Below the pieces are notes generated by a model, which saw only the letters and a program-made list of their open reading frames with translations, had not been told where the DNA came from and ran no database searches. A DNA stretch of 64,000 nt from Diplonema papillatum (taxonomy: Eukaryota; Euglenozoa; Diplonemea; Diplonemida; Diplonemidae), in the NCBI GenBank assembly GCA_030068145.1, contig JAPJBO010000579.1, positions 81,695 through 145,694 of the forward strand, written 5' to 3'. The number at the start of each line of letters is the position of its first letter. Within the stretch, counting starts at the first letter, position 1. A program made the position numbers and the translations under genes. Below are positions 10,511 to 29,721 of this stretch, one piece after another.

Positions 10511-10804
10511 GGGATAACAGGGGAGGGGGCCGGCGGCTACGGATGCCATTGCGAGATGGCCGGTAAACGAAAACGGTTCCGGCTTCTGTTTCGATGCCCT
10601 CAAGATGGCTGCCGCAGGGTGGACCAAGAACGCGCTTGGCTATCTATCGCGCCCGAATTACGCCCTTCTAGCCAAGGACGCATTTCAGGCCTGCAGTCCA
10701 GACAGCATGAACCTGGTTTCAGCTACGTGAGCCGGGTTTGTCAGGTGGTCCCGCAGCTCGTCGCAGGTCGGCCCGCTGGGTGACTGCGGCTCGCGGAACG
10801 CACC

Positions 10805-11156
10805 AAAATACTCGAGGGACTGCCTTGTGCTTATTTCGACGGAAGCTAGAGGGGGGGGAGAAATACACCTACAAAGTGGGTCTTTTTTGTTGAACGCTTA
10901 CGCCACGAAACCCAGATTTTACCTGCGTTTCGTGTGGTACGTGCACATTTACGTCCTTTCTTTGAGACTGGAATATTGTTGCGAGGGGATGAGTACCACA
11001 CTATGCCCTTCTTTCGCTACGTGACACCGGATGGGTCACTTTTGTCGTGGCAACCCGCGACGGTTGCTGCTGGTAGCTGGCAACAAGTTCGTTCACCTCC
11101 TTTGAGATTTCGCAACTGGCAGTCTCTTCAAGTATTTCCTACAAAGCAGGTGCTTC
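10805..11156 (+). mobile_element. F1 element with an internal ~130-bp insertion, 55 bp past the leuCD stop
   Basis: Both F1 ends are present (AAATACTCGAGGGACTGCC; GCAGTCTCTTCAAGTATTTCC plus TACAAAGCAGGTGC). In the middle it carries foreign sequence including GAGACTGGAATATTGTTGCG and GATGAGTACCACACTA, which recurs inside the F1 copy at 24906-25114. These two therefore form a subfamily. On the minus strand the leader points the same way as leuCD. Confidence 0.82.
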
Positions 11157-11210
11157 TACGAAGAAAGGAAAAAGGTAAGGAGGGGGGTCTCGGTCCGAAC
11201 CAACGGCGGC

Positions 11211-14200
11211 CTACGCCCTGTTGGCCAGGGACAGCCACGGCCACTCGACCGCCCGGGTCGCCTCGAAGTCCGCGATCTTGTCGATGCTCTGCAGGGTGAG
11301 CTCGATGTCGTCGAGACCGTTGAGCAGGCAGTGGCGACGGAATGCGTCGACTTCGAACTTGATGACCTCGCCGTTCGGCCGGGTCACCGTACACGCTTCG
11401 AGGTCCACCTTCACCTCGCCGGCGCCCTGCTCGGCGTCTTCGACAATTTTCTTCCACTCCGGCTCCGGCAGCACGACGGGCAGCATCCCGTTCTTGAAGC
11501 AGTTGTTGTAGAAAATGTCGGCGAACGAGGTCCCGATCAAGCAGCTGTACCCCAGGTCCTTCAGGGCCCAAGGGGCGTGTTCCCGGCTGCTGCCGCAGCC
11601 GAAGTTCTCGCCGACGACGAGGATGCTCGCGTCGGAGTATTTCGGGTCGTTGAGGACGAAGTCCGGGTTCGGGGTCCCGTCGATGTTGAACCGAATGGGC
11701 TCGAAACAGAACTGGCCGAGCCCCGTGCGCTTGATCGTCTTCAGGTGGTTCTTCGGGATAATGATGTCCGTGTCGATGTTGATCTGGGTCAGCGGCGCCG
11801 GCTTCCCCGTCAGAGAGGCGAACTTCTGCATGCCGATGACCGTCTTCGTCGAGTACTGCCGCCTCTGCTGCGTGAGCTTCCGCACGTCCGCGATGGCTCC
11901 CGTCACCGCCGCGGCTCCGGCCATCGCGGGGGACGCCAGGTGCGTGCGGCCGCGGGGCCCCTGCCTGCCCTGGAAGTTGCGGTTCGACGTGCTGACGCAG
12001 CGTTCCTCCGGGGAGAGCTTGTCCTCGTTCATTCCGAGGCACATCGAGCACCCGGGCTCCCTCCAGTCGAACCCGGCTTCCACCAACACGCTGGCGATGC
12101 CCTCTTTTTCGGCCTGCCTCTTCACCAGGCCAGAGCCCGGCACGACTAACGCGTGCTTCACGTTCTTCGCCACCTTCTTCCCCTTAACCACCTCTGCGAG
12201 GGCCCGCAAGTCTTCGATGCGGCCGTTGGTGCAGGAGCCGATGAACACCTTGTCGATCGGGATCCCCTCGAGAGGCACGCCCTCCTCGAGGCCCATGTAC
12301 TTCAGCGCGGACGCGATGGAGTCGCGGTCTTGCGGGGTTTTCCCGTCGGAGATCTTCGGCACGGTGCCGGTGATGGGCACGACCATCTCGGGCGAGGTGC
12401 CCCACGTGATCTGCGGCGCGATGTCCGCGGCCAGGAACTCGAGCTTCGAGTCGAAATGGGCGCCTTCGTCGGTGTAGAGCGTCGACCAGTAGCGGACGGC
12501 CTTGTCCCACGTCTCGCCGCGGGGCGCCATCGGCCGGTTCTTGACGTAGGCTAGGGTCGTGTCGTCGGGGGCGATCATCCCGGCGCGGGCTCCGGCTTCG
12601 ATGGCCATGTTGCAGACTGTCATCCGGCCTTCCATCGTCATGTTTTTGATCGTGTCTCCAGCGAACTCGATGACGTGGCCCGTGCCTCCGGCGGTTCCAA
12701 TGACACCTGTGTGTTGGAATCCCTTCTGTTTCTTCACCATTCCTGGGAAGTCGATAGTACGCATGTGGGGAGTACAAAAAAGACAAACGGTGGGGCCTGC
12801 GTTTGTCAGTTTTTGCCTACCCCTCCAACCTCGCTTCTGGCCAGTGGATATGAGGAGTTCGCTCAGAAACTTAAGGATTCCAACTTGACGCGCCGAAGGC
12901 GCTCAAGCAAGCTTGCTAGGTGTTTGTGTGTTTGTACGTGCCGGGGGAGGATCAGCCTGTTAGTGAATGATAGCGAGTGAATATGATCGTTTGGCGAATC
13001 TTCTCCCAAACACGCTGTCAGCGTTCTCTTTTCGTGTTTGCAATGCATTGTCACGACGGAGAATTCACGGCTTTAAGTGTAACGTCTGAAATGAAGTTTG
13101 AGGCCACCTGGCTACTGTCGGTTGTGAGTTGCCAAGGGGACGGAAAAAGCGAAGGAGATGGTCAGCTTCACCACCCAGCATTCGGCTCAAAGACTTCTAG
13201 TTTCATTTTGCGGTACGGGGATTTTGGTCGCAGTAGTTGAATGCCTCATCGTGATATCTTTCACGTGGCAAGTATTTCGGACCCAAGGTATTGCGCAGAT
13301 TGTAAGTCGGAGTCATGTTCAAAGGCAAAGAAACATGAGGATCGTTTGATAGGGGGGTGGGGGTAGTGCCGGAGGTGGGATGTTGGTGGCGGGGTGGGCT
13401 CCGTACTTTGTTTTCAGAGTGGAAGTTTATCATGCAGGGTGTGCACGGGCGGCACATCTCAGAGGATGTGGCAAGCTCGCTCCGTGCAATGAGCTTGACC
13501 TGACTGGCTGTTTAAAACAGCTATTGTGAGCACCGGTCTTGGTCGGCAGTTGTCAGCTGCATCCAGACAACGTTGGGGAGGTGGCGTTACCCACCTGGCT
13601 CAGTCCTCTCGTCAGGTTGATAGACGTTTCATTGACACATCCAACACACTTTGGAAGGAAAATGATGGAGAGAGAGAGAGAGAGAGAGACGAGTTAGAGT
13701 GCAGGGACCATCTCTCCGAGGAGTATCCGGTCGCCCCACTACTGATGATGGATGTGGGACCCAATGTCCCTGCCACCAGATCTGAGAACAACAAGGTCGA
13801 CGAATTCTTTTTCAAGCGGTGGCCACCTGGGTGCCAGGTTTTTCAAATCGTGGACGTGGTTTCAGATGGCAAGTGATGATCATCAGAGGGTCCTACTCCG
13901 ATGCAGCATGTGGCTGAAGAATAAACACAAGGTGGGTGTCTGTACGCATACCGATGACGTGAAGCACGACGTCCTTCGGCGTCACGCCGACGGGTAGGTC
14001 GCCAGAGATGTGGATCAGCTTGTTTTTGGCGGGCCGCTGGAGGATGGTTTGGGTGGCCAGGACGTGCTCGACCTCCGACGTGCCGATGCCGAAGGCGAGG
14101 CACCCGAACGCCCCGTGGGTCGACGTGTGCGAGTCGCCGCATACGACGGTCATGCCGGGGAGCGTGAATCCCTGCTCCGGCCCGATGATGTGCACGATGC

Positions 14201-14561
14201 CCTGTCGGGCGTCCTTGATGTCCCAGAACTCGAGGCCGAACTCCTTCGCGTTGCTCCGCAGTGCGTCGCACTGGATCCGTGACTGCTCGTTCTTAATCAC
14301 GCCGTCGGCGCGGTCCGTCGCGGTCGAGATGTTGTGGTCCTCCGTGACCAGCGTCAAGTCCTTCCGCCTGATGTCGCGGCCCATGGCCCTGAGACCTTCG
14401 AACGCCTGCGGCGACGTCACCTCATGCACCAAGTGCCGGTCGATGTAGATCAGGCAGCTACCGTCGGCCCCCTCGTGCACCACGTGGTCCCTCCACACCT
14501 TGTCGAACAACGTCTTCGCCGGGCCCGTCGGCCGCAGCAGGATGGCTGCTCGCTTCATCAT
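11211..14561 (-). CDS. 3-isopropylmalate dehydratase, fused large (LeuC) and small (LeuD) subunits
   Basis: Isomerises 2- to 3-isopropylmalate in leucine synthesis. Two exons, 14561-13952 and 12706-11211 (intron 1245 bp, donor G/GTATGC, acceptor CACAG, phase 1), give 701 residues with the junction reading [14 protein letters not shown] as in LeuC. The LeuC part has [12 protein letters not shown] near residue 142, the iron-sulphur cysteines in [10 protein letters not shown] and [18 protein letters not shown]; the LeuD part has [16 protein letters not shown] and [17 protein letters not shown]. Fusion of the subunits is known from fungi and several protists. The ATG at 14561 gives a short N-terminus ([13 protein letters not shown]) and no strong transit peptide is evident. 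It ends LSLANRA at 11211. The reading frame is intact. Confidence 0.97.
12925..13080. mobile_element. F3 hairpin element in the leuCD intron
   Basis: Same unit as 31717-31850 and the array at 56.5-57.6 kb: GTTTGTACGTGCCGGGGG, then an inverted pair (GAGGATCAGCCTG and the complementary CGAATCTTCTCCC) around a GTTAGTGAATGATAGCGAG loop. Diverged from the array copies. Lies in the 12707-13951 intron. Confidence 0.75.
13435..13515 (+). repeat. Dispersed repeat F11 in the leuCD intron
   Basis: About 70 bp around GGCGGCACATCTCA and GAGGATGTGGCAAGCTC recur at 27975-28045 on the same strand. Nature unknown. Confidence 0.6.
13666..13745 (+). repeat. GA microsatellite plus repeat shared with 48115-48180
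   Basis: A (GA)10 run at 13671-13690 leads into GAGTGCAGGGACCATCTCTC and following bases, which recur at 48130-48175 also after a GA run. Confidence 0.6.
13845..13935. repeat. F15 repeat next to the leuCD donor site
   Basis: GGACGTGGTTTCAGATGGCA through AGGGTCCTAC and GCATGTGGCTGAA matches 18640-18735 and 20440-20515 (the latter inside the HPS5-like gene's intron). In leuCD it begins 16 bp after the donor, read on the minus strand. Confidence 0.55.
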
Positions 14562-14744
14562 GATGATATCTTCTTCTGTTTGTTTTCTCCTCTTTTTTTG
14601 TGGGTGCGATCAGTTTCAAGCTTCGTCGGGCTCGTGCCGGGTTCTTTCCCGGGGCGCTGTGCCGAGTTCTAAACGGTGTGCCGGGTGCCCGCCGGGTTTG
14701 TGTGCCTGGTCATTTACAGAGTTGTACCGGTTCTATGACAAGGT

Positions 14745-15250
14745 GTGTGGTCGCACCAAGGATTCAGGTTCAATTCTTCAGCTGCTTTGTGTGTCATGCA
14801 CAGTGGCATGTACACTGTATCTCCGGAGTTTTACCGGTTCTATGACAAGGTGCGTGGTCGCACCAAGGTTTCAGGTTCAATTCTGCAGCTGCTTTGTGTG
14901 TCAGCCTACACTTGCTCATGCACAGTGGCATGTACACAGTATCTCCGGAGTTGTACCGGTTGGGGCGGTGCGACCACGCACCTTGATACTGTGTACATGC
15001 CGCTGTGCATGAGCAAGCGTAGGCTGACACACAAAGCAGCCGAAGAATTGAACCTGAAACCTTGGATCTTCCTTGCGGTAGCACCGTCACCTGATGCTGG
15101 CAATGCACACGGCACCAGTAGTGCAAATCGACACCGCTGCTGTTTGTGTAACGGCGCCGCTGTGCGCGGGCAAAAGCGTAGGCTGACACACAAAGCAACA
15201 ACGCAGCATGCCCCCAGCCGAAGAATTGAACCTGAAACCTTGGTGCGACC
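14745..15250. repeat. Cluster of ~85-bp direct and inverted repeats
   Basis: A unit containing GGTCGCACCAAGG, CAGGTTCAATTCT, GCAGCTGCTTTGTGTGTCAG and TGCTCATGCACAGTGGCATG occurs on the plus strand at about 14750-14830 and 14850-14950 and inverted at about 14975-15070 and 15150-15250. The pair-wise inversion could fold into long hairpins. CAGGTTCAATTC resembles a tRNA B box, but no tRNA fold is visible. Confidence 0.7.
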
Positions 15251-15484
15251 ACGCGCCCTTTTACCACTCGGCGACTGTGACCGGAACGAGGGCCTTCCGG
15301 TCACACTTCCCAAAGCTTCACCCTCGCAGCCTCGCATTGGGCTGGAGGGCTAGCCGCAGTGGCGCGCTCAGACCAGCACTCAGGCTTCCCGCGCACCACG
15401 AGTTTCTGCCTCCCGCATCGCAACTACATAGGCCCCTGCACATGGCCAACCACGGTCATCGTCAGCCGGTCCACCCCTGTTTGC

Positions 15485-15560
15485 TATGTATCGAGGGAAT
15501 TCCACGAGGCATTACGAACGATCATCAGGTTTCTTTGGGCTGGCTGGCGGGCAATATATT
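15485..15560 (+). repeat. Isolated copy of the ATCGAGGGAATTCCAC repeat
   Basis: TATCGAGGGAATTCCAC, GGCATTACGAACGATCATCA and TTTCTTTGGGCTGGC recur at 1566-1628 and 2060-2125. Function unknown. Confidence 0.65.
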
Positions 15561-17042
15561 TAACCCCGTCGTACGATAGACCCTTGCTTTCCCCCTCTTC
15601 TGTATTCCAATGAAACTTGCCGTAGCAGCATTCTCATGATGCAGGAGTGAGTAGCCGACGGAGAATCCCTCGAACCGCAACCAGACCGGATCGAATCAGA
15701 GAGCCCCATACCGGAACTTGGATCGAGTCAAACCTAGATCGATGCACTGAAGCATTCTATGGAATGCCTAATCCAGCCGCTCGAAGGGTGCTACTTGACT
15801 ATCTTTCGCTCGTGTATGTTCTCTTTAGGTCTCTGGTCTTCGCGTGGGTGCCGCTTACTTAAGGCACTGCACTTCTCTGCGGGAGCAATGCCTGCAGGTT
15901 ACGAACGGAGAAAAAGAAGCAACCACGTACTCGACAGAACGAATGCGATCCGCAAAGCAGGAAGACGTTTTAAAGCGCCCCACAACTTCTTCGGGGCGCG
16001 CAGAAGGAAACGTGGTGGCGGCGTGCCAGGGTCCGAAGCGAACCTCGTGCAAAACTGACCGGCGAATGGCGGGGAGTCACGACAGGGAGTGCGGGTGTGC
16101 ACGTGTTGAAACCCCGGAAAGGAGAGAGAGCAAACAAGAATTGTAAGGCAAGGTGGTTCCTTTGGCCTGCTCATTGTTTGCATGACTCCGGCCTTTCGAA
16201 TCTTGGAACGAGCAGAGAAACGAGACTACATCGCCTTTCTCGGGACTGCGCTCGCTACGTGTGTGTGTTGAAACCCCAAAGAGGCCAAATGGTGAAGCCT
16301 ACACATTGTCGGTTTTTGCTTGTCGCCTCCCAACCTCACTTTGACTAGTGGATATAAACGAAGGAGTGTGTTGCCACAAATCGCAGGCACAAAAAGGATA
16401 CTGAGCGAAAAGATAGAGCCATGACGCCAGGATTGGCGCGGAAACATCAGGTCTGAAAACGGTAGATATACACCAAAGCCGCCGTCTCCGAATTCCTAAT
16501 AGCCAGACAATCAACCGAAGACCAGCAACTTGGACAGGATCGTGACTTACACTACCTACTCTAGCTTTCGTGTACCAGGCGAAACAAAGGCGGCGGGTCT
16601 GTCACTAGGGCAGCTACCAGGAACACACTGGTTGGTGACCTCCCGAAAGTGAGCCAAGGGCGAAGGACGTATCTGCGGCTGCTGCGGCAGTTGCCCGGTG
16701 GTAACCCCCACACGCAGGACGCGGGGAAGGGGAACGTGTTTTCCCAACTACTTTGAAGCCCCTTCCCGACCGTAGCATCCGAGGAAGGTGCAAACATGGA
16801 GGGTGCTACGGTAGCCGTGCACGGGTCTTGGGCGCGTGCCTCGTGCAGGGCGGATGCTTTGCGATCCGCCGCGAAGGTCTCTCCTGGTAGAGACCGGCGC
16901 CGGGTTTCGGCTCACAGCCGGTTCCCTCGGCAACTGATTGAGGGAAAAGCAGCGGCTGGCTGACACGCGGAAGACACTCACTTACACACAGACATCGACG
17001 AAAGGCTGCAAGGTTGCAGGCTGCAGTTGGTGTTGGAGTCAG
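15561..17042. other. Intergenic, about 1.5 kb, mostly featureless
   Basis: I see no gene. A short repeated block (GTGTTGAAACCCC and neighbours) occurs at about 16100 and 16267, and CCTCCAACCTCGCTT-like sequence at 16325-16375 is shared with the leuCD intron near 12820-12860. Confidence 0.4.
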
Positions 17043-17044
17043 TA

Positions 17045-17210
17045 CACGGTGAGGTCCAGCCTCAGAAGCTGGAGTTAAAGAGGGTGTGCCCGAGTCACAC
17101 CCGAAAAGCGGGTGTGCTACAACCAACACGCGTGTAAATCCACGCCCGAAAAGCGGGTGTGACACCCGCTTTTTTAACTCCAGCTTTAACTCCAGCCTCT
17201 CCCACCGTGT
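17045..17210. mobile_element. F6 MITE, full length (166 bp)
   Basis: Inverted repeats CACGGTGAGGTCCAGCCTCA and, at the other end, the complement of CACGGTGGGAGAGGCTGGAG, flanked by TA on both sides (17043-17044, 17211-17212). Inside are two CCCGAAAAGCGGGTGTG hairpins flanking GCTACAACCAACACGCGTG. This internal piece is the apparent ancestor of the 36-bp minisatellite unit at 50.2 kb. Mariner-type MITE by its TA duplication. Confidence 0.82.
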
Positions 17211-17344
17211 AGCACCACACACAGGCAGGTCTGGAGGATGACTACCATGCGACAAACTGCACTTGAACCAGCACCCTCGGCCACAACAAACAAAGCCCAC
17301 AGACCCTGCGCGAAGAAAAGAAACACTCGGAAGCGCTGCCCCGT

Positions 17345-17760
17345 GTGCTTTTTGCCGGAGGCTAGAGGGGGGGATTGCAAGAACGTGCTTGGAATGGGTA
17401 TGTGCTCAACACCGCACTGGTCCCGTCTGCGCCGTGTTTCGGTCCTTTAAGCCACGGACACATAAGGCGGACCACCATCAGCGTGGAACCTGAGTGTCTG
17501 CAGACAGGACTGCGGTGTGAGTCTGGTTTGTCAGGCGGCTGTTCGTAGCTCGTCACAGCTAGGACCACCCGTGCTACTAGAGCACAGGCGAATCCGTCAC
17601 GGGGAAAAGGCCCCTACAACCGTGTCTGAGCAATCAGGGCACTCGCCCTGATTGTGACTGCGACTCGCTAGGCAGCACTGACTTGTCTTCTGTTTACGGT
17701 GGCAATCTGCGAAGTAAACTCCGCAGAGCACAGTGGACATGGGGTTGCCGTGTGCAGCAC
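17345..17760 (+). repeat. F4 dispersed repeat, the longest copy
   Basis: Begins with a scrap of F1 (CCGGAGGCTAGAGGGGG) followed by the F4 unit, and continues through CAATCAGGGCACTCGCCCTG, ACTGACTTGTCTTCTGT and GGGGTTGCCGTGTGCAGCAC. These later parts recur in fragments at 37120-37265 and 48260-48365. Confidence 0.75.
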
Positions 17761-17870
17761 CAATGGTTGAAGTACCAAAAGGAAAAAGAGTGCGAGGAAG
17801 TAATCCTGCGTGCTGAGGGCAGCAAGTCGCGTTACGCGAAGTACCCTACTGTAAGTAAGTACACACTACT

Positions 17871-17946
17871 CTTGCCGGAGGCTAGAGGGGGGGGGGAGAA
17901 AGAAGCAGTACATCTACAAACGGGGGGGGGGGGGGGGGGGGGTTTT
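17871..17946 (+). repeat. F1 fragment and G-run
   Basis: A 5' piece of F1 (CCGGAGGCTAGAGGGGGGG) in plus orientation, ending in a G-tract of about 20 at 17923-17942, meets the next F1 copy head-to-head. Confidence 0.65.
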
Positions 17947-18162
17947 GTATAAGCACCTGCTTTGTAGGAAATACTTGAGGAGGCTGCCAGTTGCAAAAGA
18001 TCAAAGGAGGTAAATGTGCTGTAGCCCACACGAAACACAGGTGAATCTGGGTTCAGTGGCGGGCGTAAGCGTTCAACAAAAAAGACCCATTTTGTAGTTG
18101 TATTGTTTCTCCCCCTCTAGCCTCCTTCGAAGTAAGCACAAGGCAGCCCCTCGAGTATTTTT
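17947..18162 (-). mobile_element. F1 element, full length
   Basis: Read on plus from the leader end: GTATAAGCACCTGCTTTG, then GGAAATACTTGAGGAGGCTG; the other repeat ends CAGCCCCTCGAGTATTT at 18162. About 216 bp. Confidence 0.88.
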
Positions 18163-18884
18163 CTCGTCTTTTTTTGTTGTTGAACGTCAACACTCTCCCC
18201 TGGCTCGGCACCTTCTTTTGTAATCCGCAACCGACGGTCCCCTCGGATATTTGCACAAAAACACGGAGTTCATTTTTTTGAAAAGAAAAGAAGCAAAAGG
18301 GAAGGACCAGAGGAAAAAGGCGGAACAGAAGAGCGTTTTTTGACTTATTCGTATTATCGACGGAATAAGAACCCCGAAGCCGAGAAAGCCGCGAAGGCGG
18401 TTTGAGGCGGGAGAGTCAGGGCGTATTTCAGCGGACACGAAGGCGAAGATTGCAAGAACGTGTTTGGAATGGATGTGCTCAACACCGCAGCTGGTCCCGT
18501 CTGCCATGCAAAAAGATCGGTCGAGAGAAAAAATATTGACCTCTTTTTGTGAACCGTGAAACCGTACACCGCGAGAGTAGGAGAAAGTAGAAAAGGGGAA
18601 CTAGAGTTTTCGTTGACCGCACTACCCTGAGCCCAAATCCTGGACGTGGTTTCAGGTGGCAAATTTGGCAAATGATCAGAAGGTCCTACTTGGGCGGTTC
18701 AGTTTCCTCACACATTGCATGTGGCTAAAATCTTTTTAGCCAGCCAATTTCATTTTATTGGCTAAGCGGAAAATCACTGTGTGTGACCGAGAAAAATTCT
18801 AGCCGTTCGCTCGAACGAAAAAAGGAGTGATCGTGCCGCGTGCATTTTTCGATGTTGCCTCAAACTTGGGAGAGCTGAATCTGA
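18163..18884. other. Intergenic: F4 scrap and F15 repeat
   Basis: A short F4 piece lies at 18450-18495 and an F15 copy at 18595-18735 (GAGTTTTCGTTGACCGCAC then GGACGTGGTTTCAGGTGGCA). No supported gene. Confidence 0.5.
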
Positions 18885-19140
18885 AATCATGGCGCCGTGT
18901 TTCGGTCCTTTAAGCCACGGACACATCAGGCGGACCATCACAAGCGCGGATCCTGAGTGTCTGCAGACAGGACAGCGGAGTGAGTCTGGTTTGTCAGGCC
19001 GCTGTTCGTAGCTCGCCACAGCCAGGACCACACAGGCGAATCCGTCACGGGAAGGAGGCCCCTACAACCATGTCTGGGCAAACAGTTAAAAAAAACTCAG
19101 GGCACTCGCGACTGCGACTCGCCAGGCAGCGCTGACACGA
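18885..19140 (+). repeat. F4 dispersed repeat
   Basis: Carries the block from GCCGTGTTTCGGTCC through GGCCGCTGTTCGTAGCTCG, GGCGAATCCGTCACGGGA and CGACTCGCCAGGCAGCGCTG, colinear with 17430-17690. Confidence 0.75.
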
Positions 19141-19690
19141 TGGCCGGGAGCGGGGTGTTGGCAAAAATAAGAGCTCGTCACTCGCACAACCGCGGCTGAT
19201 ACAAAAATAATGATGGTGATGGGAAGAGAGAGTTGTTTTCGTTGAACGTAACGCTGGATTCAGGACGCAAGTGAAAACGCCACGGTTTGCGGCGACGAGC
19301 TTCTCATTTTCTCCGACATTCATTGGTAAAAAGCTAAATCCTGGAGCAAAATTGCAGAGCAACCTTTCTGGAAGGGGTGCCATTTGGGAGCACCGTTCTC
19401 CGAAATCTGTGCCCGGATTCTCAAGTGTCATCGAAAGCTGGCTTCGCCCTCATTCTATTAAGTGCCCAATGTGTAACAAATTTCGCGGAGTCTTCCGGGC
19501 AAGTGTATCCCAAGCCAAGCTTCACCAGGATGCCTTGTCTCAACTCATCGAGGAAACACATTGCACATTGACATTTCTGAGGAGGCTGCTACGAGTAGAG
19601 TGGGCGAGGGACAATGCTAGTGAGATCAAGCTGTCAGTGAGGGATGTCCTGTACTGCCCATGTCGAGTGGACCTTGAACCTGACGATACT

Positions 19691-27281
<7,591 letters not shown>

Positions 27282-27369
27282 CTTGGCTGCGAACACGTGT
27301 GCGGCTTCCAACGAGCAAACCCTCCCTAAAACACCCACGCTGCACGGCCTCCAGGGCGGCACCGGGGAA

Positions 27370-27967
27370 GAACTCGGGCGGGGTTTGGGAGGGCCGATGC
27401 TTCAGCAGAACCCCTTTCCCCTGAAAAATGAACAAGGGGGAGTAAACTAGAAACAATCCCGCCGGGCCAGAAAAAAGACTTGGAAAAGGATGATTAGAAC
27501 AAAAGAGGAGGGGCGGAGAGAGAGAGGGGTGGGGGTTGCGGGTGAGGGAGCCCCCCCCCTGCGACGAATCCCGAAAGTAGCCCGGGGCGCGCGTGAGCCC
27601 AGCGACCGCTATACCCCGCGGACTGCTTTTCCTTGCTCGGTTTCGTCGATGCTCTCTTTTTTCCCCCCCGTCGCTGGTTTGCCCTACCCTTGGCGGACGA
27701 AGAAGCAGCACACAAAAAGAAGTGCCAGCTATGGGCAACCGACGCTGGGTGGCATGAACCAAGGGCGGGTCCGCGAAAAGATGAGAGAAAGGAGAACCCG
27801 GTGGTGGTTTCCTTTTTTCTTTTTGTGTTTTTTCTTTTTGCTTTTTGTTTTCCTTCTGCTGATGCTTCCGCTTTTCTTTTCAGATCCTGTCATGTTGGAC
27901 TCAAGACTTCTTTTCTCGTTTTCATCTTGCGGTGTTAGCTGCACGGGGTTTTCGGCCCGTGCAACAG
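27370..27967. other. Upstream region of the HPS5-like gene
   Basis: About 600 bp, pyrimidine-rich on plus at 27810-27880. No TATA-like element or repeat recognised; presumably holds the promoter. Confidence 0.35.
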
Positions 27968-28045
27968 CTGTCTTTACACAGGCGGCACATCTCAATCGAG
28001 GATGTGGCAAGCTCTCTCTGTGCAATGAGCTTGGCCTGACTAGCT
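27968..28045 (+). repeat. Dispersed repeat F11, second copy
   Basis: GGCGGCACATCTCA, GAGGATGTGGCAAGCTC and GTGCAATGAGCTTGGCCTGA match 13440-13512. Confidence 0.6.
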
Positions 28046-28631
28046 ATATTCCAAATCCCCCGGCTCCTGGGCAGTGATCCACCCAATAGCCTTGTCATCG
28101 CAACGACACCGCATTTTAGCTCCTGCCTCGTCCTGCATCTGATCTTTTGAAATCCACCCAAGGCGTGCCAAGTACGGCTTATCTCCCGCCGTGCTTGTGA
28201 AAAGCGGACTGGCATGTCGTGACAACCCCGTTAGCCGGTCAGTTTTTATCAAGACTTCCCACCTGACTGATGTCTCCGAGCCGATAAAGGTTCAAGGGTC
28301 GTACCAAGGGCCAAGGAAAAAGGCGTGGCTGGCAGCGCCAGGTTGTGCGGTACGTCGAATTGCCGTCTTCGACCGTAACTGCCCCTGGTCCTGGTGGTTA
28401 GATTTGCATGCAAAGAGCCTGCGGCGATAATCTGCATCTGCTCTCTTTCGTGACTCCCTCTTCGTGCCACCTCCCTTCGTCACTATCTTGCACCTCTGCC
28501 CGCCGCGGAGTGCACGTCTCTGTCTTCGACGATGGCGAGTCCTTACACCGCCGCTTCGTTGCCGCGAACGTGGTGTACCGGTGCTCGTCGTCTTTCGGAA
28601 CGGACATGCTGCTGCCATTTCTAACTACTAA

Positions 28632-28735
28632 CTTTTGTTTGTGCGCACTAGCGGAACTCACTTGCTCTGGCAAGTTTCATGCAGTACGCTGCCAACTACG
28701 AATTCTTAGTACCAACAATGCATTGTTCACACATT
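28632..28735 (+). repeat. Second copy of the 21.8-kb repeat
   Basis: GTTTGTGCGCACTAGCGGAA, CTCACTTGCTCTGGCAAGTT and AGTACCAACAATGCATTGTT match 21770-21870. Confidence 0.65.
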
Positions 28736-29039
28736 TTTGGAATCCGGTGCTCAACACCTTCCTGGTGAGCGGTTCATTACGCGCTTAGCGTTCCCCCGAC
28801 AGATCCAACAACCCTTCGGACTTGCTTTCCACGGGACGAACTCCGCCGGTGTCATGCGGTACCGGCTGACCTCGCTGGCTGCTTTCACGCCATCAGAATC
28901 AAAAACGCGCGGCCGTTTGAAAATGAAGGAGATACGAAGGCGGGTCCAGGTATGAGTACCACAAAACAACGAAACTCGAACCTCCTGCTTAGGTTTCACG
29001 AACCGGCCCATCCCCCTCGGGAGCTAACAAACTAACCCA

Positions 29040-29280
29040 CTGCGGGCGTGTATCGTCGGTACCCCCGAAAACCCCGTATTGCGTAGTTCTTGCAGTTTGC
29101 TGAGGGAATAGGAGCAAGGCGAACGGTTAGACGAGCACGACCACCCCGAATCGACACCAGGAGAATTACGGGGAGCTGGCTTGGTTCCGCGACTAGTAGA
29201 ATTCCGGCCAAAGGCAGCACTCCCTGAACTAGCCCGAGCCAACAGCAAGAATGTTAGTCACACCTTCCCTATTGTTTTCG
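29040..29280 (+). repeat. F14 dispersed repeat, copy 1
   Basis: GCTGAGGGAATAGGAGCAAG, CGAGCACGACCACC, CGAATCGACACCAGGAGAA and ACTAGCCCGAGCCAACAG recur in order at 56080-56275. About 200 bp; nature unknown. Confidence 0.75.
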
Positions 29281-29373
29281 TTGCGGGGTTTGTGAAACGG
29301 CGAGGGCTACTTTTCATAAGTGTACTGAACTGTTTCGCCGCAGTGGCAAGTTACACAAGCCCTGTCAGGCCAG

Positions 29374-29545
29374 CTGTCCGGTCTTCCCGCGTTTTTGGCC
29401 TCGCGCGAGGCGCCCCACCGGGCAAAGGACCGGCCGCAGAGCGGCGACGCCGCCTACGCCGCCGCGGCCGACGAGCGCGCGGACGCCTAGCCGCGGGGCA
29501 ACGGCCTCGCGGCGTTCCCATCCGGGTCTTCCGCATAGGGAGTCT
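29374..29545 (+). pseudogene. Inverted distant copy of the HPS5-like exon-1 end
   Basis: Complement of 25270-25400 and part of 25230: the plus strand here is sense, with the CTCGCGCGAGGCGCCCCACC and GCGGCCGACGAGCGCGCGG blocks of the coding repeat. It lies about 2 kb upstream of the gene and in the opposite orientation, with stops. Confidence 0.8.
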
Positions 29546-29721
29546 GAAAAATGTAGCCCTGCCGTATTGCGGAGTTCCTGCGTACTTCGCTACTTTGGTT
29601 TTCGGGGATACCAATCGTGCAAACAAACTAACCCACGAACCCATTACGGATGTGTATTTTGCTGACACAACCCGACTCGAACCTGGTCATGTTCGGGAGC
29701 ACCCCTGATGAATTTTTTTTT

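Noticed and set aside
14745-15250. tRNA genes suggested by GGTTCAATTC boxes
   Set aside because: No A box at the right distance and no cloverleaf could be drawn.
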